33,328 nt of DNA. It comes from Clostridia bacterium (GTDB taxonomy: Bacteria; Bacillota; Clostridia; Christensenellales; UBA3700). Location: the NCBI GenBank assembly GCA_013316135.1, contig WSNH01000002.1, positions 1-33,328 on the forward strand, in the 5' to 3' direction. The position numbers and the translations under genes are program-made. Of the stretch, positions 16,201-25,396 are shown piece by piece (position 1 is the stretch's first letter; each line of letters begins with the position of its first letter). Below the pieces are notes generated by a model that saw nothing but the letters and a program-made list of their open reading frames with translations, was not told where the DNA came from and did no database searches.

Positions 16201-19200
16201 TAAAAGTCGTATAAGACGGTATAGTTATCTTTAGTGGATTCGTTTATCTGCCAACCGGTAGAAGTCGTACCTACCTTGAAGTCTACTCCGACTTTGATTA
16301 AATAACTTCCGGCGTCGACGGCTTTATCAACCCATATATCCGTAGGCTTCCAAGTTCCGGGGCTAATCTCCTCCAATCTATTAAATTCAAAAGTTGCAAA
16401 ACTTGAACTGTATTCATAGGCAATAATACCGCCCTCGCCCATCTGTCTGTTCAACTTAACGCCGACTTCTTCTACGGAAGTTCCGTACGGAACTACCAAG
16501 TCTTGATTGTTTCCGTCAATATACGTTGCATAAACTTCTCTCTTTTTTATTGTCACGTCAACTGTGATAGACGCGTCGTTATAGTTGGTATACGAAGCAT
16601 TGAGGAAATCGAACTTTATGCGATAGTTTCCGGCGTCAAACGGCTCGGAAGGCGTCTGCTCAAATACACCAGGCTCTATCTCTTTATAATATGTTACGCC
16701 GTCAAACGTCAAATTCGTTCCATCCACGCCTGTAACCGTCACTGACGGCTCGACTCGATCCTTTACAAGAAAACCGTAAGGATATGAGAAACTCTTTTGC
16801 GTGCTCAACGTAGCGTCGGCAGGAATAATTTCAACAAGGAACGTCGTCACTTCCGGCAAAATATAGTTACTTGAGTTTATACCGCCTAGCAAACTCATTT
16901 CCATCTCGAATTGACCTACGTTGCGCATATTCAATTCCCCGTCACCGTGAGCGCTATATTCAAACTTAATAATATTTTTATCTTTATTAAGTATATTGTA
17001 AAGAACCAATCTTGATCCCGAAGCATTCGCCTGCGACTGATTGGGATAGATTTCTATCTCACTTGCCAAATCTATATCGCGCGCTTCGTATGGAACTTTG
17101 ACGTAATATTTACCGTCTTGCAATTCTTGGGTTACCTTATTGATAATACCGATTTGACGCTGTTCAATGACAAAGTCAATGCAATACTCGACCTTCCCCG
17201 CTCCTGCAAGCGCGTAATTATCGTTAGACAACCCCGTAACGACAACCTTATAAGTACCGGCGTTGACGCAACTGTCTACCTTATAATATTCTTTTTCATA
17301 ATCGTTCCACATCCTATACTCGTAATTTGCCGTACACGTCTCGTTGTTGATAAGCGTACCTTTGGGAATAGAAATATCGAACACGACCGGATCTCCGTCA
17401 TACGTCGTCTTAAATTTGCCGTAAGAAATTATTTCGCCGGTTGCAGGATCGCTTTCGATATCATCTGTCTTGGTAATATCGTTAGCGTATCCCCAATCTA
17501 TCGAAGTCAATTTAGGCTCTACTGTCTGAATAACTCTTTGCTGCCAATCTATAAGTTTCTCGTTGGCCTTGACAGGCTCGTAATCGGGATATTTCTCCTT
17601 ATAAGCATTGAAAACCGGATCGTCATATATATACGATACGTATCTATATGTCGAGTCGACAAATTGAATATAATTATAATTGCGACCTTCTGCGCTCTCG
17701 ACGTATAGGAATGACTCGTAAGTATCAGGAGATACAATAGCGTCAGACATTCTCACAAGCACATTGCTTTTACTGCTTCTCGATACCCAATAACTCTTTT
17801 CTGTAAGTCTTCTTATAAATTTAGTATGCTCTTTGTCATAATATAGATTCAAATTGGGTGCAGTCAGACCTGCGCCGTATCTTACCGACGAGAGCACGAC
17901 TCTATCGGGATTTGACTCGTCCAATGCGTTGTCATAAGACTTGGTGAAGAAGACAGCCTTTCCGTGAGTATATTTTATGAGGTAATTTTGATTTTGATTA
18001 CGAGGTATCTCCGTATGCGTAACGTCGAACTTCTTAGCGTCCTCTATGGACGTGGCTTGGTCGTAATAATACTCAAGATCGGTTCTGTTTGTATAAGCAT
18101 TCGTCACAGACTTTGACCAAAGAATACCTTCGTTGTCCTTGATATCATACACCGCCCACAACGGAGAACTTGTCTCCGTGCCGGCAAATGCAAGATATGC
18201 GTGCGTATCGGACGCCGTAGTATAATTTTCTGAGCCGTCGGGCTGAGACAGAACGTCCTGCATCAAAATATTTGTCGAATAATATCTGCCTTTATTGACT
18301 CCGTTGGTACCCTTTGCCGTTGTATAGTCGAACGCAACCGAGAACGTAGTACCTGAATACACGTCTTTATTCATAAATATATTAGTTACGTTGGAGTTGG
18401 TACTGCTTATCATACCCGCAACGCCGATAATAAGATACCGAATTGAATTATCGGTTACGTTGGTCGGAGAATATTGAGTATCAAAAGTCAAAAACTTTGC
18501 GTATCCTGTCCAATTATTGATTACGCCGTTTATTGTTCCGGAAGAGCCAATCAAACCGGCGAGAGAATTTTGTCCTCCCGAACCGTCGCCGCCGGAAATG
18601 CCTGCGATTATTCCCGAGAAAGAGCGTCCTCTTTTAGGACTTGCTTGGTCGTTGACGCTTCTTGCGTCAAGATCTCCGCTGCCTTCGGTAACGATATTGT
18701 ATGCCTGCGCGCTATTTGCCATCCAGCCGACAATTCCGCCCGTCCAACATCTTGAATACGGATCGTGATATGCAGTGCCTCCGCTCTTATTTCTTGCGTT
18801 TATCGACAACTCAAAATTGTTATTGAGCGTAATCTTACTGTTAGAAACTCTTGCGGTAGCGGACGTCATCGTACCTACAAATCCGCCCAATGCAAACGAG
18901 TGTTGCGTTCTGCTCTCTGCGCCGTAATCAGCCGTTCCTATATTACCATTCCAAGTGGTATCACTGTAATATTTGATTTTTCCGTTGACAGTGAGACTGC
19001 AATTATCTATTGTACCCAAAGAGAGCGCCGCAATCAATCCCATCGTTCCCGAACAGTTCGTCGCATACGACGTGTCAATATTACCGCTATAAACAAAATT
19101 ACAATTCTTAATCGTCTGATAATTCCTAAGAAAACCTATCAATCCTCCGTGAAGATCGACGTAATTGGTATACTTAGTATTTTCACCTGCAAAGAACGTC

Positions 19201-19664
19201 GACATAAACATCGTCCAACTAATGCTACCCTTATCGCCTGCGGTAAGATCTGTATCTATGTGCTTTGAAGGATTAGATGCAACATTAGTTGCCGTCAAAG
19301 TGATTTTATATCCATTGCCGTTGAGTTCCGTCATATTTACCGACGAAAGAGTACTTGTAAGACGATTGTCATCCCAAAAGAAATTGTTTATATCATTGGT
19401 TAGATAACCCTTGCCGCTTCCTGACGACAAGAAATCCCTCAATTCGGCAGGGGTGGAAATTGGAGTTCCGTCATTACTTATATTACCGTGCACTTCGCCG
19501 TTAGACATAATACTATTCAACTTATCTTGCGTGGCATTGCGCGCGGAAGCCGAATTTGCGCTTGCGACATCTGCGCTCTGCCCCACAAAGGATATAACAA
19601 AGCACAAAATCAATATTAAAGTTATTCCCAAAACAATTATAGTTTTCTTTTTTGTCTGCGTCAT
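13287..19664 (-). CDS. Giant MBG/GLUG surface protein with internal lipobox-like segment
   Basis: This 2125-residue exported protein has a signal peptide at 1-37 (KKKTIIVLGITLILILCFVI, then SADVASA). Residues about 68-430 hold GLUG-like turns (ELNGNGYKI, HGGLIGFL, LGGFVGTM, TGGIVGWM, LAGLIGSSGTI), suggesting a beta-solenoid. About 760-1880 is a string of MBG-like modules of 100-130 residues, with cores such as REYGSALPEL (about 1176) and VIYGDALPGD (about 1291), and linkers such as ITKREVKI. The C-terminus is odd. A transmembrane segment (about 1914-1933) ends in KKRK, a basic stretch follows, then a second hydrophobic segment ends LTVFAGC (Cys1977), like a lipoprotein signal. A further 148 residues look extracellular. 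GGAGGA precedes the ATG. Last gene of the operon. No enzyme motif recognised. Confidence 0.85.
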   Translation of the reverse strand: MTQTKKKTIIVLGITLILILCFVISFVGQSADVASANSASARNATQDKLNSIMSNGEVHGNISNDGTPISTPAELRDFLSSGSGKGYLTNDINNFFWDDNRLTSTLSSVNMTELNGNGYKITLTATNVASNPSKHIDTDLTAGDKGSISWTMFMSTFFAGENTKYTNYVDLHGGLIGFLRNYQTIKNCNFVYSGNIDTSYATNCSGTMGLIAALSLGTIDNCSLTVNGKIKYYSDTTWNGNIGTADYGAESRTQHSFALGGFVGTMTSATARVSNSKITLNNNFELSINARNKSGGTAYHDPYSRCWTGGIVGWMANSAQAYNIVTEGSGDLDARSVNDQASPKRGRSFSGIIAGISGGDGSGGQNSLAGLIGSSGTINGVINNWTGYAKFLTFDTQYSPTNVTDNSIRYLIIGVAGMISSTNSNVTNIFMNKDVYSGTTFSVAFDYTTAKGTNGVNKGRYYSTNILMQDVLSQPDGSENYTTASDTHAYLAFAGTETSSPLWAVYDIKDNEGILWSKSVTNAYTNRTDLEYYYDQATSIEDAKKFDVTHTEIPRNQNQNYLIKYTHGKAVFFTKSYDNALDESNPDRVVLSSVRYGAGLTAPNLNLYYDKEHTKFIRRLTEKSYWVSRSSKSNVLVRMSDAIVSPDTYESFLYVESAEGRNYNYIQFVDSTYRYVSYIYDDPVFNAYKEKYPDYEPVKANEKLIDWQQRVIQTVEPKLTSIDWGYANDITKTDDIESDPATGEIISYGKFKTTYDGDPVVFDISIPKGTLINNETCTANYEYRMWNDYEKEYYKVDSCVNAGTYKVVVTGLSNDNYALAGAGKVEYCIDFVIEQRQIGIINKVTQELQDGKYYVKVPYEARDIDLASEIEIYPNQSQANASGSRLVLYNILNKDKNIIKFEYSAHGDGELNMRNVGQFEMEMSLLGGINSSNYILPEVTTFLVEIIPADATLSTQKSFSYPYGFLVKDRVEPSVTVTGVDGTNLTFDGVTYYKEIEPGVFEQTPSEPFDAGNYRIKFDFLNASYTNYNDASITVDVTIKKREVYATYIDGNNQDLVVPYGTSVEEVGVKLNRQMGEGGIIAYEYSSSFATFEFNRLEEISPGTWKPTDIWVDKAVDAGSYLIKVGVDFKVGTTSTGWQINESTKDNYTVLYDFYMVTIEKKTVYIDIKDYSREYGSALPELIGNANAADGVRAWRYSTDIGEDNYFFPGDNIVILPYLSNTDQFAYAGGLYTIETSDDKAHMSDLDHLNDPDLETYNKVDNYDIHVNSIGKYTVTPRKVKIKVYLNTNSVIYGDALPGDVVAQVVGEKGFFENDGIQLIELWDGVKVGSPVGTYYVSVRIQEMPNGMHANYALDIEEAEFEITPRTLTIIDAEVVGDTDFKFDGEIHKPSVIPTFAEQVVGDDKIEFNYNYFEIVDGVMSTEATENPQYAGSYRVFIADASNPNYTVVFGEDYVRGNVVMNITKREVKIDVLPAYRIYSVTGSLTPIMRGEIHEEDGYHYYTKDEAEAIYGEDFYKPYKYAQDSVDKFVQDKEDLKATMYIDEYYKELGVKRGAVKLRFDGLVKDESCVDANGDWSIGEEENDGVVTLRGYRNYNIIINFGDLHVLGGDLSDVERYVSLRSYEQVYNGQDRYDDFKVLTSNENIANALKFSVFKYVAISSLSKSEADTLANAYGKYTQSEEDGKTVYVRDDEAGTYVRKFFRRVENGDSVSDKIVDAGQYFVYITPADAGAGIFEGVSDTISFTISKAERQVSADDIKVSVNYNKITLSSAIEGMEVSFNGAGYVNRNTFVDLSANTPYVVKVRFAETANYKQSQEITLNLRTGIDIIDIKNTLDKFDKIDFSNVDEYESKVLAFIDSVSQEDLALIDQAKFAKLQASYKQLFRGASTVISGAQKVGATAVGKSGKTGSAAKTVALSMSGAGMLAAGLMFFAKKRKDDEQEVSPKKSKRVTVKRVSKILVMAVAVVLVCLTVFAGCTPDGDNGGFSKADLYRIASYQSDSQSERRDLIIEVKSSGISLYKYENGKETFDDRIDVSNIAFGADGIGFEFDDLYFVNSQFTVEDDIATFKADIRETLVFLGVSNAVNGKVSVTVNTQKESLNTLDVSYDVVNAGITYNVTISVKVN

Positions 19665-19679
19665 AATTCTTCCTCCATA

Positions 19680-22600
19680 TTAAACAATGCCTGCTTTCTT
19701 TCTCTTCTTGACCACGATCACTGCGGTGATTGTCGCAGCCGCCATAAGTACCGCGACAGCGCCTATTGCCACCCAACCGACTGTAGAGATTTCAGCGCTG
19801 TTGATTTCGCCTACATCAACCGTCCAATATCTGTCGATATAGAAGTTATCGTTGGGAATTACAATCCACACAGTGTACCTTCCGTCGGCAATAATTCCGT
19901 TTTCGTCGGGCGTAACGATTTCGCCTTTGTCTTCGTTGCCCTTGAGATATTTGCGGTACTGCAATAAGCACTCGACGGAATTCCCGCCTGCGTCTACAAA
20001 ATAGCCTCTGTATGCGCTGAGATTCATTCCGCTCGGCACCTTGTTAGGCAATGTCTTGCTGATTTCTTTATATGGCAACAATGCCTGTCTAATTGTGATT
20101 TGAGTCTTGAGTACCAAGTCCTCATAGTTGGCTGATTTTAATGTAACCTCTCCGGTATAATAGGAAGGACCTACTCCCGGCTCGATATATACGTCGGTAG
20201 CATACGCGTTGCCTTCCGAATATCCGTCGCTGATAATGACAGGTTCGCCATTATAACTCATTCCGCCGTTGCCGTCATATTTAATTCCCAAGAAAGTTAC
20301 GTCGTGTCTCTTACCGTCATACGCTACGTCCACAAGACCTGCCGTCACGCCTTCCATCTTAGCCTTTTTGATAGTGACTTTCGTCTGGAGTTCCTTGGTC
20401 GCATATCCATCTTTAGAGATGGTCATTGTTACGTTGTAATCTCTTGCGTCTATGAACTCAAAACCTTTGATTGCCTCGTTGGCGTTGGTTCCGTCGCATT
20501 GAATTTGGCTGACGCCGTATCTAAATGTAATCTTCAATCCGGTATAATTAAACAATCCGCTTACGGTAGGCACGTGATTTTTTCCGTCGTAAACTGCTTC
20601 GACAGAGTTAAATGTAATACCTTTGAGTTCTGCTTCGTTGATTATCATAACTACGTCTAAAGAACTGGTATCGTAATCGTCGTTGCCTTTATAAGTTACT
20701 TTATATTCATATCTACCCGTCTCTGAATACCAGCCGCCGCCTTCATTAGGACTTGGAGCAACGTCTACAAAACTTCCGTTGGTGTCTTTATACTGCACCT
20801 TGACTATACCTTCCGCAGACATACTTGCAGACCAAAGTTGCTTGTTGCTCGAAGATACAACTTCTGCGACTGCGTCAACAAGGTCATAGGTAAACATCTC
20901 TGCCGTATAACTGTATTCCAATACGACTTTTTCTACGTTGACCGTCGTCGAAGCCTTTACTATGACAAGATAGCCCTCTGCATAATCGCTCTTAGGGAAG
21001 AAGTTAGGATTGTCTTTTGTGACAAATTCTACTCTTACAAGATACAAACCTCTTTCTTTCGGATACTCCGTCATAGGCTCATCGCTTACTTTACCGACAA
21101 TTTTTTGTTCAGCGGCATTATACACAGCGCCTTCGAGATACTCGTAATAAGTTACTTTCAAGTCACTGTCGGAATAGAGTCCTTGCTCTTTAGCCTCTTC
21201 GTCAATCACCAAATCATACTCCAATTGTTCCTCTGTATAATCCTTTATTCTCACACCCGTTTGGATATCCAACTGTCCTCTTGCAATACTGAACTTAAAA
21301 GAGTTCTGCCCTGCAATTACGTAATTGTTGTTGGACAAAGTGAGATTTACCGTATACAAGCCTACTGCGCTCAAAGTGCTGGCGGGCTTGTTGTTGAGAA
21401 TGTACTCAACATTGACTTTTTGAGCCTCGCCGTTGACATCTTGATACGTACCGGTGATATTATGCACCTTACCGGCTTTGATACCCGTAGGTATATTGCC
21501 TACGTCACCGCCGTCAAATCTCAAATCGACTGAAATCGGTCTCGGATTGATAACAATCGTCGTCGAATTGATACGGTATTCTATATTACCATATCCGTTG
21601 GGAGAGATGCCTTTGACGTCATATTCGTCTATATTTGCCGTCGAAGACGCTTTAGTATCAATCTTGACAGTCACGAATTCTCCGGTAGACTCCACGTATA
21701 CGTCTATTTCGGTAGGAATGCTGTCTCCGTAATAATACTGCTTACTACTGCTGAATGCCTCTTGCTCGCTAAGTTCTATTACGACTTCGCGTTTTGTGAT
21801 TTTGACGTCTACTTCTACCGTCTCCCAATACGTTCCCTCCTCGACCTCTACGTCCTCTTCAAAGTTGATGACTGACAAATCGGTAAAATAAACGATATAG
21901 TTATATCCGTCCACGCCGGTCAAAACAACTTGGAAAGACAGTTTTGAATCTCCCACTGCAGACGACTTATATCTCATCTCTACGGGAACAATACCGTTCT
22001 CGCCCAAGTCTATAGGATTTCTCATGAATATCCCCGAAGGAGAGTATATTACTCCCAAATGGTCGTTGGAATAGAATCCGTAACTATTGAGCAAAGACAA
22101 GTCCGTATAGAATTGATAGCCGTTCTTTCCCGCATACTCGTCCGTGCCGTCATACTGTTTGTCGAGATACCTGGATTTATCTTCTTCGCTTCTCAAAATC
22201 TCTTCGACGCTCAAAACTCTGCCGTTGTCATTGACAAAGATATTATTGAGATTGGTGTCAAGATATATATTCGCGACTCTCAACCATATTATATAGTTGC
22301 CGATGACGTCATTGGGAAGTCTATCTCCTTTTGCGTCCGTCGGAAAAACTTCTTCCTCATATAGCCCCGCTTCGTTGACCATCTTTATCTTAAAATCATC
22401 ACCGAGCCCGGTATTTATATTGCCCATATTCCAGTCAATAGTAAATGTCTTGACTGCTCCGCTATCCGTCAGAAGATCGGGGCTTGCAATCCAAATATCT
22501 TCACCCTGCGCGTCTCTTTGATAACTGTAATACATTCTCCAGCCCGACATACCGAAGTTAGCGACATAACGCACCGTGACGTTTTTGGTACTGTAGTTAA

Positions 22601-25382
22601 ATCTGCCTTCAGGTCTGTACGACGACCCGGAAAAAGAAAGTTTTCCTTCAATTCTGTCCACGTTGATTTGCAAATTTACAGGCGCAGTATGACCTCTCGC
22701 GTCGGTATACTCCAACACTATAGGTCTGCTATCGTTGATAGTTACGGTAACATTTCTATCGCCGTTGATATTGAGCACTTCTTCATCAATATTACTTCCT
22801 TTAGGTGCAATTGCAATACCCGACTTTCCATTGTCGCTTACGGAAAATTTTGCCAAAATCTGATTTTTTGTCCAGTGCTCTTGAATATACTCTAAGTCGT
22901 CTTCGGACAAAAGTCTCTCTACGCCGTCTTCGACCATATAATACTCTATTTCGCCGACCTCCGGAGCCTCTCTGTCAATACGAACGGTTCTGCTATCGCT
23001 GACTGCAACTACAACGTTTTCTTCAGTGACGGTGTCCCTCTTATAGGCATAGAAAGTATACGCCGTACCGTTTTTACCGGTAGTCTCTGTGACGGTATAG
23101 TACGCGCTTGCTCCTATTATTCTAAATCCGTCTGCCGAATCGCTTGGGAATTCGCCGTTACGTTGGAATTCTATACTGTCAAAGTCGCTTGCGCTATTCA
23201 TAGTCAGTTCAAACGTAACTTGATCCTGCCAACCGTCCGTAGTCGTGGTTCCGCTACCGAAAGCGAGTACGCCTTGCAAAATCGAAAAAACATAATCAGT
23301 CTTAGGTTGCCAAGCAAGCATCCTCTCCGTTTCGTTATAATATCCGTACGTACGCTCGCCAAGTTTAGTCTCAGCCTTCATTCTGTACGTGCCCGGCATA
23401 TACGCTTGAGAAATATTTACGGTTTTACCGCTACGCGAAATGTTCCATAGATTTTCATTTGCAAATACGCTCGTATCAAACGCAGGATAATTGGTCATAG
23501 TGACTGTCGGAAGTTTAAGCGGATCCGCTGTACCGTTATACGGTCTGACTCCGTTGTTTCCGTTGGTGTCGCTGTATTCCAAAATTCCCATACGTCCGAA
23601 TTCATAATTATATTTGCCGACATTTGTAGAAGCTATCATATAAATCTCGGCATAGATTGGATCGTCAAGTATAAGGCTGATGTGATTTGAAGAATCGTAA
23701 TCGTTTGAAAAAGTACCTGACCAAATAAAGCCGCCGCCTTCGCCTTCGCGCATCTTATATTGATAATAACGCGACGAGCCAGTCAAATTGACAGAGTCCA
23801 TTGCTCCGCTGTTTTTAAATTCGTCGTGTCCGTCCGCAACTATATGTAATCTTATATCATAGTTAGGATTATCCATATCAAACATAGCGGTTATAGTTCC
23901 GCCTTCGGACGCCGGATTAATCTCCAACCAATTTCTTAAATTACCGGAAGCGTCCAATACGAGTTTCCCATCAGGCGCGGTAGGTTTAAAAGCGTGATTT
24001 CCCGACGCATTATTGTCCATCAACGTCTCAAGATTAAATAAAATTGCAAGACTCTCTATTTCATCATCACTTCCCACAGCGTCAAAAAGCGACCCCATAG
24101 ACTCCTGCGGTCTGTTGTTGTAGTTGCTAAATCTACTACCGGTCCAAGATGAAATGATACCTTTTATTTGACCTACTCTTACGCGCACGTCTGTATCGCT
24201 GTTACAATCGGTTACGCTGGAGTCCGTCGCAATTTTAACACAACCTCCTGCGATACCTCCGGAATACGACTTGAATTTTCCGTCTTTTGCCGCTCTGTTT
24301 GCAAAAGCCTTGACTTGTCCGTTACCTGTCAATGCGCAGTAAGTAATTTGAGCAGTACCGGAGTCGATATTTCCCACGAGACCGCCTGCGACTGCCAAAG
24401 CGTTGTGATTGTCTGTCAAAGGATTTGAAGTGGCTTTTCCTTGCGCGCCGGCAAATACGCCTGCGCCGTTAGCCAAATCTACCCAACAGTTGTTGATCTT
24501 GCTGTTGTCTTCTATTCTACCCGCAATAGCGCCGGAGTATCCTGCATTTTCAAGATAAAGCCCCGACTTGCCGGCTCTTTTAATTACCGTAAAAGCATTT
24601 TTGACGCTTATCTTCAAGTTGTCGATCACACCGCCGTATCCATTGAGTCCCGCAACTATTCCCGCTGCAAATACGCCTTCCCTACTGGACATAAGTCTAT
24701 CTACGGTAGACATACCCAAGTCGCCCGTCTTATTGCCGGTCTCGCCCCATACTGCCTCAATTACGTTGTGGGGAGAAGTATAGTCAAGAGTAAAGTTGGT
24801 AATAGTACCGTAGTTTTGCGCTACTAAAAAACCGCTAAATTCGTACCAAATATCGATGTTGTCATATCTATCCGCGCCGTTTCTATAAGTTGATCTATAG
24901 CCTTCATTGTCTTTGATTTCTTCAGTTGAGTTCGCAAGACCAACGCCGCCGTAAATTTTTACGGTATAACCATTGCCGTCGAATATATCGTCAAATATAG
25001 CGGCAGAACTGCTTTGGTTGATAGTATCATACCCCTCTCTGGTGGCATTATAGGCTATCGCTACGTCGCAAGTAAGAAACCCTACTTTATAACTGCTGTA
25101 CTCCCCTGAGAGAAATCCGTATAGTTCTGCACCGGATGTGATGGAAAATACTTGGCTTGTAGAAACGCCGTATTTTGCGGCTATTGTATCGCGGTTGTAA
25201 TGCTGTCCGTTAGGAAGAGTACCGTTGTCACCTTGATACTCTGCCGTATAGAGCACGCCTGCCGCCGCTTGCGCCTTAGGTTGAGTATTTGTCAAAAACG
25301 TCACTGCAACCAAAGACAGCACAAGCGCCGCAATTATAAAAATCGATATTAGACTAATTTTCCTTAAAGTCTTCCCTTTCAT
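19680..25382 (-). CDS. Giant GLUG/Ig-like/MBG surface protein, C-terminal TM anchor
   Basis: This 1900-residue protein has a signal peptide of about 39 residues (KGKTLRKISLISIFIIAAL..., cleavage near AQA-A). A GLUG-like region spans about 85-450 (FSGFLVAQNYGTITNF, AAGIVAGLNGYGGVIDNL, AVAGGLVGNI, YSGGIAGG). Ig-like domains follow, one ending RTVRIDREAPEVGEIEY as in bacterial Ig-like folds. MBG-like modules come next, with YYYGDSIPTEIDV (about 1215), AVYDGKNHVPTVSG (about 1594) and VAYDGKRHDVTF (about 1685). A hydrophobic segment (about 1870-1891) and KKRKKAGIV end the protein, so it stays membrane-held with a tiny cytosolic tail. There is no LPXTG. GGGGGA precedes the ATG, 14 bp after the upstream stop. 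Its architecture parallels the 13287-19664 protein, suggesting duplication or partnership. Function unknown. Confidence 0.87.
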   Translation of the reverse strand: MKGKTLRKISLISIFIIAALVLSLVAVTFLTNTQPKAQAAAGVLYTAEYQGDNGTLPNGQHYNRDTIAAKYGVSTSQVFSITSGAELYGFLSGEYSSYKVGFLTCDVAIAYNATREGYDTINQSSSAAIFDDIFDGNGYTVKIYGGVGLANSTEEIKDNEGYRSTYRNGADRYDNIDIWYEFSGFLVAQNYGTITNFTLDYTSPHNVIEAVWGETGNKTGDLGMSTVDRLMSSREGVFAAGIVAGLNGYGGVIDNLKISVKNAFTVIKRAGKSGLYLENAGYSGAIAGRIEDNSKINNCWVDLANGAGVFAGAQGKATSNPLTDNHNALAVAGGLVGNIDSGTAQITYCALTGNGQVKAFANRAAKDGKFKSYSGGIAGGCVKIATDSSVTDCNSDTDVRVRVGQIKGIISSWTGSRFSNYNNRPQESMGSLFDAVGSDDEIESLAILFNLETLMDNNASGNHAFKPTAPDGKLVLDASGNLRNWLEINPASEGGTITAMFDMDNPNYDIRLHIVADGHDEFKNSGAMDSVNLTGSSRYYQYKMREGEGGGFIWSGTFSNDYDSSNHISLILDDPIYAEIYMIASTNVGKYNYEFGRMGILEYSDTNGNNGVRPYNGTADPLKLPTVTMTNYPAFDTSVFANENLWNISRSGKTVNISQAYMPGTYRMKAETKLGERTYGYYNETERMLAWQPKTDYVFSILQGVLAFGSGTTTTDGWQDQVTFELTMNSASDFDSIEFQRNGEFPSDSADGFRIIGASAYYTVTETTGKNGTAYTFYAYKRDTVTEENVVVAVSDSRTVRIDREAPEVGEIEYYMVEDGVERLLSEDDLEYIQEHWTKNQILAKFSVSDNGKSGIAIAPKGSNIDEEVLNINGDRNVTVTINDSRPIVLEYTDARGHTAPVNLQINVDRIEGKLSFSGSSYRPEGRFNYSTKNVTVRYVANFGMSGWRMYYSYQRDAQGEDIWIASPDLLTDSGAVKTFTIDWNMGNINTGLGDDFKIKMVNEAGLYEEEVFPTDAKGDRLPNDVIGNYIIWLRVANIYLDTNLNNIFVNDNGRVLSVEEILRSEEDKSRYLDKQYDGTDEYAGKNGYQFYTDLSLLNSYGFYSNDHLGVIYSPSGIFMRNPIDLGENGIVPVEMRYKSSAVGDSKLSFQVVLTGVDGYNYIVYFTDLSVINFEEDVEVEEGTYWETVEVDVKITKREVVIELSEQEAFSSSKQYYYGDSIPTEIDVYVESTGEFVTVKIDTKASSTANIDEYDVKGISPNGYGNIEYRINSTTIVINPRPISVDLRFDGGDVGNIPTGIKAGKVHNITGTYQDVNGEAQKVNVEYILNNKPASTLSAVGLYTVNLTLSNNNYVIAGQNSFKFSIARGQLDIQTGVRIKDYTEEQLEYDLVIDEEAKEQGLYSDSDLKVTYYEYLEGAVYNAAEQKIVGKVSDEPMTEYPKERGLYLVRVEFVTKDNPNFFPKSDYAEGYLVIVKASTTVNVEKVVLEYSYTAEMFTYDLVDAVAEVVSSSNKQLWSASMSAEGIVKVQYKDTNGSFVDVAPSPNEGGGWYSETGRYEYKVTYKGNDDYDTSSLDVVMIINEAELKGITFNSVEAVYDGKNHVPTVSGLFNYTGLKITFRYGVSQIQCDGTNANEAIKGFEFIDARDYNVTMTISKDGYATKELQTKVTIKKAKMEGVTAGLVDVAYDGKRHDVTFLGIKYDGNGGMSYNGEPVIISDGYSEGNAYATDVYIEPGVGPSYYTGEVTLKSANYEDLVLKTQITIRQALLPYKEISKTLPNKVPSGMNLSAYRGYFVDAGGNSVECLLQYRKYLKGNEDKGEIVTPDENGIIADGRYTVWIVIPNDNFYIDRYWTVDVGEINSAEISTVGWVAIGAVAVLMAAATITAVIVVKKRKKAGIV

Positions 25383-25396
25383 CTAATTATCCCCCA

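Noticed and set aside
13287-25382. LPXTG sortase signals in the giant proteins
   Set aside because: No LPxTG precedes the C-terminal hydrophobic segments; the tails are simple transmembrane anchors with KKRK.
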